A DNA stretch of 64,000 nucleotides from Isoptericola sp044389085 (lineage in GTDB: Bacteria; Actinomycetota; Actinomycetes; Actinomycetales; Cellulomonadaceae), in contig NZ_JBIRXP010000005.1 in NCBI RefSeq assembly GCF_044389085.1, positions 186,001 through 250,000 on the forward strand, in the 5' to 3' direction. How positions within the stretch are numbered: the first letter of the stretch is position 1; each line of letters opens with the position of its first letter. The position numbers and the translations under genes were made by a program. The notes beneath the pieces are model-generated. The model saw nothing but the letters and a program-made list of their open reading frames with translations, ran no database searches and had not been told where the DNA came from. This document shows positions 7,402 to 14,703 of the stretch, in pieces.

Positions 7402-8929
7402 GGCTCCCCCTCGTGCGCATCGTCACGGCCGTCGAGACGTCGTCCACGGTCGGCGCGGCGCGCCCCGCCAGGTCGGCGTGCGTCCACGCGATCCGCAGCA
7501 CCCGGTCGGCGCCGCGCAGGCTCAGGACGCCTCGGTCGACCATCTGCTCGATCGGCCGCAGCACCACCGGGTCGCGCGAGCGCTCCCGCAGCCATCGGCC
7601 GGGCACCTCGGCGTTCGTGGTCCAGGGCGTCCCGGCCAGCCGTTCGCGCGCCGCGGCCCGCGCCTGCGCGACGCGGGCCGCGACGACCGCCGACGACTCC
7701 CCCTCCGCCCCGGCGGTCCGGTCGGCCCGCGTCACCGGCAGGACCTCCACCTGCAGGTCGACACGGTCGAGCAGCGGCCCCGACAGGCGGCCGAAGTACC
7801 GTCGCTTGGCCATGGGGGTGCAGCTGCAGTCCAGCCCCTTGTTCACCGACGCCATCCCGCACGGGCAGGGGTTCGCCGCCAGGACGAGCTGAAACCGGGC
7901 CGGGTAGCGCGCCGCTCCCCCGGACCGGTGCAGCACCAGCTCGCCCTGCTCCAGCGGCTGCCGCAGCGTCTCGAGCACGCGGGACGGGAACTCGGGCGCC
8001 TCGTCGAGCAGCAGGACTCCTCGGTGCGCCCGGGAGACCGCGCCCGGCCGGGCCAGCCCGCTGCCCCCGCCGACGATCGCCGCCGGGGTGGCCGTGTGGT
8101 GCGGGTCCTCGAACGGTGGCCGCGTGAGCAGGCCCTGCCCGGGGTCGAACGTCCCGGCCACCGAGTGCACGGACGTCACCTCGACGGCCTCGGACGGCGT
8201 GAGGTCCGGCAGGATGCCCGGCAGGCGGGCGGCGAGCATCGTCTTGCCCGCGCCCGGCGGCCCGACCAGGAGCAGGTGGTGCCCGCCGGCGGCGGCCACC
8301 TCGAGGGCCGTCCGCGCCTGCACCTGCCCCACGACCTCCGCGAGGTCTCCCGTCGACCGGGGCGGCACGGCCTGCCGTGCCGCGCGGACCGGGTCCAGCA
8401 CGGGCGGGTCCGTGAGCTCGCCCCCGTGCAGCAGCACCACCTCGGCGAGGCTCGACGCGGCGTGGACGCGAGCCCCGGGGACGAGGCGCGCCTCGTCCGC
8501 GTCCCCGGTCGCGACGACGACGTCGGGACAGCCCGCCTCGACGGCCGCGGCGACGGCCGGCAGCACCCCCCGCACGGGCTGGAGGCGTCCGTCCAGACCG
8601 AGCTCGGCCAGGTGCACGACCCGGTCCAGCCCCGCCCGGGGCACCGTCCCGTCCCCCGCGAGCACCGCGACGGCGATCGCGACGTCGAACGACGACCCGG
8701 ACTTGCGCAGCGACGCGGGCGACAGGTTGACGGTGATCTTGCGGTGCGGCCACTTGATCCCGGTGGAGAGCACCGCGGCCCGCACCCGCTCGCGCGACTC
8801 GTTCAGCGCCGTGTCGGGCAGCCCCACCAGCGTGAACCCGGGCACCGACGCCGCGAGCTGCGCCTGCACCTCCACGACGTGCCCGGTCAGACCGGTGAGG
8901 GCGACGGCCGCCGTCGTCCCGAGCCCCAT
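7394..8929 (-). CDS. comM: YifB/ComM-type Mg-chelatase-like AAA+ ATPase
   Basis: This 511-residue protein has an N-terminal Lon-protease-like ChlI domain, then an AAA+ core with Walker A GPPGAGKTMLAARLPG and Walker B VLLLDEAPEF. A cysteine cluster follows (NPCPCG, then DCSC), and a C-terminal Mg-chelatase domain closes it. ComM is a hexameric helicase that promotes branch migration during homologous integration of DNA. The ATG at 8929 overlaps the yraN stop (ATGA). The frame is open further upstream, but that part is the shadow of yraN. Confidence 0.92.
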   Translation of the reverse strand: MGLGTTAAVALTGLTGHVVEVQAQLAASVPGFTLVGLPDTALNESRERVRAAVLSTGIKWPHRKITVNLSPASLRKSGSSFDVAIAVAVLAGDGTVPRAGLDRVVHLAELGLDGRLQPVRGVLPAVAAAVEAGCPDVVVATGDADEARLVPGARVHAASSLAEVVLLHGGELTDPPVLDPVRAARQAVPPRSTGDLAEVVGQVQARTALEVAAAGGHHLLLVGPPGAGKTMLAARLPGILPDLTPSEAVEVTSVHSVAGTFDPGQGLLTRPPFEDPHHTATPAAIVGGGSGLARPGAVSRAHRGVLLLDEAPEFPSRVLETLRQPLEQGELVLHRSGGAARYPARFQLVLAANPCPCGMASVNKGLDCSCTPMAKRRYFGRLSGPLLDRVDLQVEVLPVTRADRTAGAEGESSAVVAARVAQARAAARERLAGTPWTTNAEVPGRWLRERSRDPVVLRPIEQMVDRGVLSLRGADRVLRIAWTHADLAGRAAPTVDDVSTAVTMRTRGSHA

Positions 8930-9288
8930 CAGAGCACCCCCACGAGATGCTCGACCTGGGCGGCGCCCGCTCGCGGGAGGACCACCGCCACGACGTCGAC
9001 GCGGATCTCCCGGCACCGCACGTCCCGGTGCTCGGCGATCCACTGCCCCGTGAGGCGGCGGATGCGGGACAGCTTCGCGGGCGTCACCGCCTCCGCCGGA
9101 TGACCGAACCCGGTGCCGCGCCGGGTCTTCACCTCGATGGCGACCAGCACGTCGCCGTCGCGCGCGACGAGGTCGAGCTCGCCGCCGGCGCCGCGCCAGT
9201 TCCGCTCGAGCACCTCCAGGCCGTGCGTCTCGACGTGGCGCGCAGCCACCCGTTCCCCGTACCGTCCGACGGCGTCCTTCGCCCGCAT
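8929..9288 (-). CDS. yraN: YraN family putative endonuclease (UPF0102)
   Basis: A 119-residue protein of the Holliday-junction-resolvase-like UPF0102 family. The PD-(D/E)XK core is readable: GGELDLVARDGD then IEVKTRRGTGFGHPAEAV. The start is supported by a strong GGAGGTGG about 6 bases before the ATG. It heads the yraN-comM-dprA set of DNA-uptake or recombination-associated genes; its own biochemical role is not established. Confidence 0.9.
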   Translation of the reverse strand: MRAKDAVGRYGERVAARHVETHGLEVLERNWRGAGGELDLVARDGDVLVAIEVKTRRGTGFGHPAEAVTPAKLSRIRRLTGQWIAEHRDVRCREIRVDVVAVVLPRAGAAQVEHLVGVL

Positions 9289-9434
9289 CGAACCACCTCC
9301 GCGGGAAGCCTCGCGCCCCCGACGGGCGGACGAGACGCGCGGTGGTCCGACCTGTGCACAGCGGACGAGCAGGGCCGCCCTGTGGGCGGGCTCCAGGCCT
9401 TCGGACGGCTGAGGACGTCCTGGGGGCTCCCGAG

Positions 9435-9734
9435 CTACAGGGCGAGCTCCGCCTTCGCGAGTTCCTCCACGTTGACGTCCTTGAACGTCACCACCCGGAC
9501 CGACTTCACGAACCGCGCGGAGCGGTAGACGTCCCACACCCACGCGTCGGCCAGCCGGAGCTCGAAGTAGACCTCCCCGGCCGCGGACCGCACCTGCAGG
9601 TCCACCTGGTTGGCGAGGTAGAACCGTCGCTCCGTCTCCACGACGTACGAGAAGAGCCCCACCACGTCGCGGTACTCGCGGTAGAGCGCGAGCTCCATCT
9701 CGGTCTCGTAGTTCTCGAGGTCTTCGGCGCTCAC
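9435..9734 (-). CDS. DUF2469 family protein
   Basis: A 99-residue acidic protein beginning VSAEDLENYETEMELALYRE, the hallmark of DUF2469, which is found almost solely in Actinobacteria next to rnhB. No catalytic motif is recognisable. The C-terminal half (YFELRLADAWVWDVYRSARFVKSVRVVTFKDVNVEEL) looks like a small beta-rich fold. The GTG start overlaps the rnhB stop by 4 bases, so it is probably translated with RNase HII. Function unknown. Confidence 0.9.
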   Translation of the reverse strand: MSAEDLENYETEMELALYREYRDVVGLFSYVVETERRFYLANQVDLQVRSAAGEVYFELRLADAWVWDVYRSARFVKSVRVVTFKDVNVEELAKAELAL

Positions 9735-10666
9735 GGGGCCATCCTCCCATCGGGTGTCACATCGGCGAGGGCGACGTCGAGCGTGCCTGCGGTCGCGTCG
9801 GGCAGCGAGCCGTCCGTACCGGACGCCCTGCCGCCGTCGTCGGCGAGCGCCCGCAGGTTCCACGACCTGCGGTGCTGCGGCGTCGGGCCCAGCCGGCGCA
9901 GCGCGTCCAGGTGCGCCGGCGCCGAGTAGCCCTTGTTCTGGTCCCACGCGAACGCCGGGTACTGGCGCGCGAGGCGCACGAGCAGGCCGTCTCGTTCCAC
10001 CTTGGCGAGCACGCTCGCCGCTGCGACGGAGGAGCACTGCAGGTCCGCCTTGACGAGCGTGCGCACGCCCGGCTCCGGCGCCTCGGGGCCGAGCGGGTCG
10101 AGCGCCGCGGCCTCGAACAGGTCGACGTCCCCGCGGCTCAGCCAGTCGTGGGAGCCGTCGAGCAGCACCACGTCGACGTCGCCGCACGTGCGGCGGACCT
10201 GGGCCAGGGCCCGGCGTCCGGCGAGCCGCAGCGCGGCCACGATGCCGTGCGCGTCGATCTCCGCGGGTCCCGCGTGCCCCACGGCCCACGCGACGCCCCA
10301 GCGCTGCAGCTGCGGCACCATGGCGACCCGCGCCGCCGGGGTGAGCAGCTTGGAGTCGGTCAGGCCCTGCGGCGCCGTCCGTGTCGCGGCGTCCACGACG
10401 ACGACCCCCACGCTCACCGGCCCGGCGAGGGCGCCGCGCCCCACCTCGTCCATGCCCGCGACCAGGCGCGCCCCGCCCGTGAGCAGCGCGCGCTCCTGAC
10501 GCAGCGTCGGGCTCCGGCGCTGCTTGCCGGCGCCGGAGGAGGTCGCGGCGCGGCGACGGGGCGGTGTGGGCCGGCGTACCGTCTCCGGCCCCGGGGCCAC
10601 GCGGCCGGGCTGCCCTGCGCCCTGCTCGACAGCACGCTCGGCACCGCGCTCGACGAGCGACGTCAC
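9731..10666 (-). CDS. rnhB: Ribonuclease HII
   Basis: RNase HII removes ribonucleotides from DNA duplexes. The metal-binding residues appear in GMDEVGRGALAGP (Asp and Glu), VVLLDGSHD and the conserved KADLQCSSVAAASVLAKVERD segment; LTDSKLL is also family-typical. The 311-residue length is longer than usual because of a basic, low-complexity N-terminal extension of about 60 residues and a C-terminal tail. The GTG start overlaps lepB's stop (GTGA). A downstream start nearer GARLVAGMDEVG cannot be ruled out. Confidence 0.92.
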   Translation of the reverse strand: MTSLVERGAERAVEQGAGQPGRVAPGPETVRRPTPPRRRAATSSGAGKQRRSPTLRQERALLTGGARLVAGMDEVGRGALAGPVSVGVVVVDAATRTAPQGLTDSKLLTPAARVAMVPQLQRWGVAWAVGHAGPAEIDAHGIVAALRLAGRRALAQVRRTCGDVDVVLLDGSHDWLSRGDVDLFEAAALDPLGPEAPEPGVRTLVKADLQCSSVAAASVLAKVERDGLLVRLARQYPAFAWDQNKGYSAPAHLDALRRLGPTPQHRRSWNLRALADDGGRASGTDGSLPDATAGTLDVALADVTPDGRMAP

Positions 10667-11484
10667 GGCTCCGGGACCTTCGCGAAGACGTCGCCCGGGT
10701 TGCGCAGGAGGGTCGCGTCACCGAGCGGCCACACGGTGGCGAACGTCGACCCGACGACGTTGTCCATCGGCACGAACCCGCCGCCCGGCTTGCCCGTGTT
10801 GTAGCGGGAGTCCTGCGAGTTCTGCCGGTTGTCCCCCATGACGAACAGCATGCCCTCGGGCACGACGGTGTCGAAGGGGTCCTGGCTCGGCACGGAGCCC
10901 GGCTTGATGTACGACTCCTCGTCGATCGGCTGCCCGTTGACGCTCACGCGCCCCTGGTCGTCGCAGCACGTCACGTGGTCGCCCGGCGTCCCGATGACCC
11001 GCTTGATCAGGTGATCGCCCGTCTCCTGCGGCAGGAGGCCCACGAACGTCAGCACGTTCGCCACGCCCTGCCCGACCGGGGTCCGCTCGGGCGGCTCGTA
11101 CGGCGGCAGCCAGCCTCCCGGGTCCTTGAACACCACGATGTCGCCGCGGTTGACGTCGAACACGTCGGGCACCATGCGCGAGACCATCACGCGGTCACCG
11201 ATCTCCAGGGTGTCCTCCATGGACCCGCTGGGGATGTAGAAGGCCTGCACCAGGAACGTCTTGATCAGCCACGACAGCACCAGCGCGCTGACCACGATGA
11301 TCGCGGTCTCGCGCAGGACGCCGAGCCCACGGCTCGGGGCGCGACCCTCGGCGGGGGCGGGACGGCCCGCACCGACCACGGCGTCGAAGCCCTCGACCCC
11401 GTCGCCGGAGCCGCTGCCCGCGGGATCATGGGGACGGGGCTCGCGCGCACTGGGCCGGTCGGTCACAGGATCGGAGTCTGCCAC
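10663..11484 (-). CDS. lepB: Signal peptidase I
   Basis: A type I signal peptidase of 273 residues. After a disordered 55-residue cytoplasmic N-terminus there is one transmembrane anchor (about residues 58-78). Nucleophile Ser88 lies in YIPSGSMEDTL, general-base Lys161 in DHLIKRVIGTPGD, and the box E segment is MGDNRQNSQDSR. It cleaves Sec and Tat signal peptides at the outer face of the membrane. The gene starts with GTG and lies between rplS and rnhB, a standard actinobacterial arrangement. Confidence 0.93.
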   Translation of the reverse strand: MADSDPVTDRPSAREPRPHDPAGSGSGDGVEGFDAVVGAGRPAPAEGRAPSRGLGVLRETAIIVVSALVLSWLIKTFLVQAFYIPSGSMEDTLEIGDRVMVSRMVPDVFDVNRGDIVVFKDPGGWLPPYEPPERTPVGQGVANVLTFVGLLPQETGDHLIKRVIGTPGDHVTCCDDQGRVSVNGQPIDEESYIKPGSVPSQDPFDTVVPEGMLFVMGDNRQNSQDSRYNTGKPGGGFVPMDNVVGSTFATVWPLGDATLLRNPGDVFAKVPEP

Positions 11485-11538
11485 GCTCTCACTCTTTCAC
11501 TCGCCACCGTCCACGGCGAAACCCGGTGCGGACGACGA

Positions 11539-11574
11539 AACGGGCGGCCCCACCGTGTGGCGGGGCCGCCCGTT
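11539..11574 (-). terminator. GC-rich hairpin terminator downstream of rplS
   Basis: Perfect 12-base arms (ACGGGCGGCCCC and its complement), extended by an A-T pair, enclose a 10-base loop about 42 bases after the rplS stop and before the lepB start. There is no strong U-tract, as is common in high-GC actinobacteria. Confidence 0.7.
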
Positions 11575-11615
11575 CGCGCGGTGCGGCGCGCCTCAGCGCG
11601 CCGTGACGAGGAACG

Positions 11616-11975
11616 TCACTTCGCGGGCGCGGTCTCGCGCTTCTCGCGGATCTTCGCCTTCTTGCCGCGCAGGTTGCGCAGGTAGTACAGCTTCGCCCGG
11701 CGGACGACGCCGCGGGAGACGACCTCGATCGAGTCGATGGTCGGGGCGTGCAGGGGGAACGTGCGCTCCACGCCGACGCCGAAGCTGATCTTGCGGACGG
11801 TGAACGTCTCGCGGACGCCGCCGCCCTGGCGCGCGATGACGATGCCCTGGAACGCCTGGACGCGCGAGCGGTTGCCCTCGACGACCTTGACGTTGACCTT
11901 GACGGTGTCGCCGGCGCGGAAGTCCGGGACGTCGGAGCGCAGCGAGGCTGCGTCGACGGAGTCGAGCGTGTGCAT
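11616..11975 (-). CDS. rplS: 50S ribosomal protein L19 (bL19)
   Basis: A 119-residue bL19 from the small-to-large subunit interface. The conserved stretches are FRAGDTVKVNVKVVEG, FQGIVIARQGGG, ETFTVRKISFGVGVERTFPLH and the basic tail RRAKLYYLRNLRGKKAKIREK. The ATG is preceded by GGGGAG. It stands 168 bases downstream of trmD, so it may have its own promoter, and a hairpin follows it. Confidence 0.96.
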   Translation of the reverse strand: MHTLDSVDAASLRSDVPDFRAGDTVKVNVKVVEGNRSRVQAFQGIVIARQGGGVRETFTVRKISFGVGVERTFPLHAPTIDSIEVVSRGVVRRAKLYYLRNLRGKKAKIREKRETAPAK

Positions 11976-12017
11976 GGTTGTCTCCCCGCCCTGCCACAGG
12001 TCAGGTGCAAGATCCTG

Positions 12018-12035
12018 GCGCGCCCGCAGGCGCGC
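12018..12035. repeat. 7-bp inverted repeat in the rplS leader
   Basis: Arms GCGCGCC and GGCGCGC enclose a 4-base loop 43 bases upstream of rplS. It could be a trmD-distal terminator or a leader structure for L19; no further support is visible. Confidence 0.35.
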
Positions 12036-12143
12036 GATGTCTGACGTAACGGTGGTGCGTCGGCTCCTCGACCGGGCCGGCTGACCAGCAGCCGCCGTGA
12101 CCTCCCCTGTGGCAGAGGCCGGGTCGGCGAACACACCAGCGCC

Positions 12144-12977
12144 CTATTCTGCCATACGTCCCGGCATACCCTCCGGCACGGCTCCCGGCCCGGGATCGGC
12201 CCCGGGGCGGAGCCGCCCGTCGCGCACCTCCCAGCCGAGGCCGGCGAGGAGGGCCAGGTCCGCCTTGTCGAGTTCCGCCGGGTCGAGCGCGGCCACCATG
12301 TCGGGGCGCCGGGCGGCCGTGCGCTCCAGGGCGCGGTCGCGCCGCCAGCGCTCGATCCGCGCGTGGTGCCCGGACAGGAGCACCTCGGGGACCTCGAGCT
12401 CCTCCCACTGCGGGGGCTTGGTGTAGACCGGGTACTCCAGCAGGCCCGCCGCGCCGTGCGACTCCTCGACGAGCGAGTGCGGGTTGCCCACGACGCCGGG
12501 CAGCAGGCGCCCGAACGCCTCGATCATCACGAGCGCGGCCACCTCCCCGCCGTTGAGGACGTAGTCCCCGATGGACAGCTCGCTGACGCGGTGCCCGGCG
12601 GCGCGGGTGCGCTCGGCGACGCGGGCGTCGATGCCCTCGTACCGCCCGCACGCGATCACGACGTGCTCCTCGGCCGCCAGCGCCTCCGCGTGCCGCTGCG
12701 TGAACACGTCGCCCGACGGCGTCGGCACGACCAGGTGGCCGCCGCCGCCCGCCGGCAGGACGTCGTCGAGCGCGCGGCCCCACACGTCCGGCCGCATGAC
12801 CATGCCCGCTCCCCCGCCGAACGGGGTGTCGTCGACGGTGCGGTGCCGGTCGGTGGTCCAGTCCCGCAGGTCGTGCACCCGCAGGTCCAGCAGGCCCGCG
12901 CGCCGGGCCTTGCCCACCAGCGACAGGTCCAGCGCGGCGAGGTAGTCGGGGAAGATGGAGACGACGTCGACCCGCAC
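12144..12977 (-). CDS. trmD: tRNA (guanine37-N1)-methyltransferase
   Basis: TrmD methylates G37 next to the anticodon and prevents +1 frameshifting. The SPOUT trefoil-knot motifs are present: VVIACGRYEGIDARV, SIGDYVLNGGEVAALVMIEAFGRLLPGVVGN and SHGAAGLLEYPVYTKP. I start it at the GTG giving VRVDVVSIFPDY, one base after the rimM stop, which matches the family N-terminus. The resulting 277 residues fit the usual length. Confidence 0.95.
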   Translation of the reverse strand: MRVDVVSIFPDYLAALDLSLVGKARRAGLLDLRVHDLRDWTTDRHRTVDDTPFGGGAGMVMRPDVWGRALDDVLPAGGGGHLVVPTPSGDVFTQRHAEALAAEEHVVIACGRYEGIDARVAERTRAAGHRVSELSIGDYVLNGGEVAALVMIEAFGRLLPGVVGNPHSLVEESHGAAGLLEYPVYTKPPQWEELEVPEVLLSGHHARIERWRRDRALERTAARRPDMVAALDPAELDKADLALLAGLGWEVRDGRLRPGADPGPGAVPEGMPGRMAE

Positions 12978-12978
12978 G

Positions 12979-13530
12979 TCAGCCCTCGCCCTGTGCGTCG
13001 TCCGCACGGTCGACGACGACGGCCTCGGCGTCCCGGGCGAGCAGACCGCCCGGCGGCGTCAGCACGACGCGCCCTCCGGCGACGTCGACCACCGGCACGA
13101 TCGCACGCACGAACGGCACGAGCGTGCGCTCGCCGCCGGTCTCCCGCACCACGAGGGCGTCGTGGGCCGGCAGGTGCTCGAGGCCGGTCACCTCGCCGAC
13201 CACGGTGCCGTCCTCGAGCTCGGCGCGCAGGCCCTGGAGCTCGTGGGGGTACCAGGCGTCCTCCTCGTCGGAGCCGTCGGCCTCGACGACCAGCTCGACG
13301 CCACGCAGCGCCTCGGCCGCCGTGCGGTCGGCCACCTCTGCGAAGGACACGAGCCAGCGGCCCTGGTGCACCCGCGCGGCCGTGACCGTCAGCGGCCCGG
13401 CCTCGACCGGCTCGGTCGTGAGGGTGGTCCCCACCGCGAGCCGCTCCTCGGGGGTGTCGGTGCGCAGGTCGAGGCCGACCTCGCCCTTGAGCCCGTGCGC
13501 CCGCCCGACGCGCGCCACCACCAGCTGCAT
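12979..13530 (-). CDS. rimM: 16S rRNA processing protein RimM
   Basis: A 183-residue RimM with the N-terminal MQLVVARVGRAHGLKGEVGLDLRTD beta-barrel domain and a C-terminal PRC-barrel (DAWYPHELQGLRAELEDGTVVGEV, LVPFVRAIVPVVD). It binds S19 and helps mature the 30S head. An AGGAG lies 7 bases before the ATG at 13530. The frame is open into the repeats upstream, but that part is not RimM. Confidence 0.94.
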   Translation of the reverse strand: MQLVVARVGRAHGLKGEVGLDLRTDTPEERLAVGTTLTTEPVEAGPLTVTAARVHQGRWLVSFAEVADRTAAEALRGVELVVEADGSDEEDAWYPHELQGLRAELEDGTVVGEVTGLEHLPAHDALVVRETGGERTLVPFVRAIVPVVDVAGGRVVLTPPGGLLARDAEAVVVDRADDAQGEG

Positions 13531-13549
13531 GACCACTCCTGTCTCGAAC

Positions 13550-13614
13550 TGTCTCGTGGGCTGTCTCAGTGGACCTGTCTCGTGGACCTGTCTCATGGAC
13601 CTGTCTCATGGACC
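13550..13614. repeat. 13-bp tandem repeats upstream of rimM
   Basis: Units of GGACCTGTCTC plus AT or GT occur at 13571-13583, 13584-13596 and 13597-13609, with a partial fourth copy at 13610. Degenerate CTGTCTC copies continue toward rimM, back to about 13550. They lie within 100 bases of the rimM start and would form part of its leader or promoter. Confidence 0.8.
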
Positions 13615-13640
13615 GGCCCTCAGGCCCGGTCCTCAGGCCC

Positions 13641-13662
13641 GGGACGGGCGCCCGCCCGTCCC
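13641..13662. repeat. Perfect 10-bp inverted repeat with 2-base loop
   Basis: Arms GGGACGGGCG and CGCCCGTCCC enclose CC. It lies between the khpA terminator and the rimM repeats. It could act as a second terminator or in the rimM leader. Confidence 0.55.
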
Positions 13663-13681
13663 AGCATGCACCGCCGCAGAC

Positions 13682-13720
13682 GACGAGGCCCGGCCCCACG
13701 GTGTGGGACCGGGCCTCGTC
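13682..13720 (-). terminator. Hairpin terminator downstream of khpA
   Basis: A perfect 12-base outer stem (GACGAGGCCCGG), plus a 5-base inner CCCAC/GTGGG stem separated by a C-A mismatch, with a 3-base loop. It starts 28 bases after the khpA stop and separates rpsP-khpA from rimM-trmD. Confidence 0.75.
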
Positions 13721-13748
13721 AGAGCTGCGGCAGCGGGTGCGGCGCGCG

Positions 13749-13988
13749 TCAGCGGCGGTCGACGTCCACGACGTCGACCCGCACGGGGCCGTCCGTCGCG
13801 AGCGCGCCGACCACCGTGCGCAGCGCCTTCGCCGTCCGTCCGCCCCGACCGATCACGCGGCCGAGGTCGTCGGGGTGCACCCGCACCTCGAGCAGGTCGC
13901 CCCGGCGCTGCGTCCGCGCGGCCACCCGGACGTCGTCCGGGTTGTCCACGATGCCGCGCACCAGGTGCTCGAGGGCCTCGGCGAGCAT
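13749..13988 (-). CDS. khpA: KhpA-type KH-domain RNA-binding protein
   Basis: A 79-residue protein consisting of one KH domain. The GXXG loop reads VIGRGGRTAKALRTVV, preceded by EVRVHPDDLGRV. KhpA, often with KhpB/Jag, binds RNA and affects cell division and size in Gram-positive bacteria. The ATG overlaps the rpsP stop (ATGA), the usual location directly after bS16. Confidence 0.93.
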   Translation of the reverse strand: MLAEALEHLVRGIVDNPDDVRVAARTQRRGDLLEVRVHPDDLGRVIGRGGRTAKALRTVVGALATDGPVRVDVVDVDRR

Positions 13989-14407
13989 CAGGCCTCGGCC
14001 TCAGCCTCGGCGGCCTCGGCCGCCGGCTCCTCGGCCTTCTTCTCGGCGGCCTTCGCCTTGGCCTTCTCGGCCTCGGCGGCGACAGCCTCGACCGCGGCGG
14101 CGCTGTCGGCCTTCACGGTCTTGGTCTTGAGGGTGCCCTCGGCGCCCGGAAGACCCTTGAACTTCTGCCAGTCACCGGTGATCTTGAGCAGCGCGGCGAC
14201 CTGCTCGGTCGGCTGCGCGCCGACGCCGAGCCAGTACTGCGCCCGCTCGGACTTGATCTCGATGAACGACGGCTCCTCGGTCGGGTGGTACTTCCCGATC
14301 TCCTCGATGACGCGCCCGTCGCGCTTGGAGCGCGAGTCGGCCACGACGACGCGGTAGTACGGGGCCCGGATCTTGCCGAGGCGCTTCAGACGAATCTTGA
14401 CGGCCAC
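13988..14407 (-). CDS. rpsP: 30S ribosomal protein S16 (bS16)
   Basis: A 139-residue protein whose first 80 residues are canonical bS16 (MAVKIRLKRLGKIRAPYYRVVVADSR, IEEIGKYHPTEEPS, GAQPTEQVAALLKITGDW). The C-terminal about 55 residues are an Ala/Glu/Lys-rich, probably helical and disordered tail common in actinobacterial S16. It begins the rpsP-khpA unit and is preceded by a recognisable sigma-70-type promoter. Confidence 0.95.
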   Translation of the reverse strand: MAVKIRLKRLGKIRAPYYRVVVADSRSKRDGRVIEEIGKYHPTEEPSFIEIKSERAQYWLGVGAQPTEQVAALLKITGDWQKFKGLPGAEGTLKTKTVKADSAAAVEAVAAEAEKAKAKAAEKKAEEPAAEAAEAEAEA

Positions 14408-14529
14408 TGTGGTGGTGTCTCCTGGTTCTGGTGGGGCGACCTCGCGCGCCGCCGGGTGGGGTCCTGGCGGTGTCCGGAGGTCAGGAACGCGACCTGCGCA
14501 GGAGAGAGGGGCCTGGGCACGCCGAGTAC

Positions 14530-14564
14530 GAGGCCATTCTGCCAGATGGCCTCGCGCGGTCCAA
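14530..14564 (-). promoter_or_regulatory. Promoter of rpsP operon with overlapping palindrome
   Basis: Reading the minus strand, TTGGAC (14559-14564) and CAGAAT (14536-14541) are separated by 17 bases, a good housekeeping sigma promoter about 130 bases before rpsP. An 8-base-arm palindrome (GAGGCCAT, loop 8) spans 14530-14553 over the -10 element. Whether anything binds it is unknown. Confidence 0.55.
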
Positions 14565-14609
14565 AGCCGCCGCAGGTGGCGGGGCTCACGCGCTTCACCC
14601 GGTCACCAC

Positions 14610-14639
14610 TTGGTCGGCTTCGGCCCGCTCCTCTACCCT
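14610..14639 (+). promoter_or_regulatory. Candidate promoter of the M16-like gene
   Basis: TTGGTC at 14610-14615 and TACCCT at 14634-14639 are spaced by 18 bases, placing a transcription start near 14646, about 60 bases before the gene. The rest of the 14408-14703 gap shows only the divergent rpsP promoter and its leader. Confidence 0.45.
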
Positions 14640-14703
14640 CCCGGGGACGCGACCGATGGCACCGCCTGCGCCCGGCCGTCCAGCACAGAAGGGCGACCGA
14701 CCG

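Noticed and set aside
7394..9043. ComM extension upstream of 8929
   Set aside because: It is the out-of-frame shadow of yraN. The ATG overlapping the yraN stop is the natural start.
12144..12175. rplS promoter from a CAGAAT box near the end of trmD
   Set aside because: No acceptable -35 lies 16-19 bases upstream, and the element is within trmD codons. Too weak to list.
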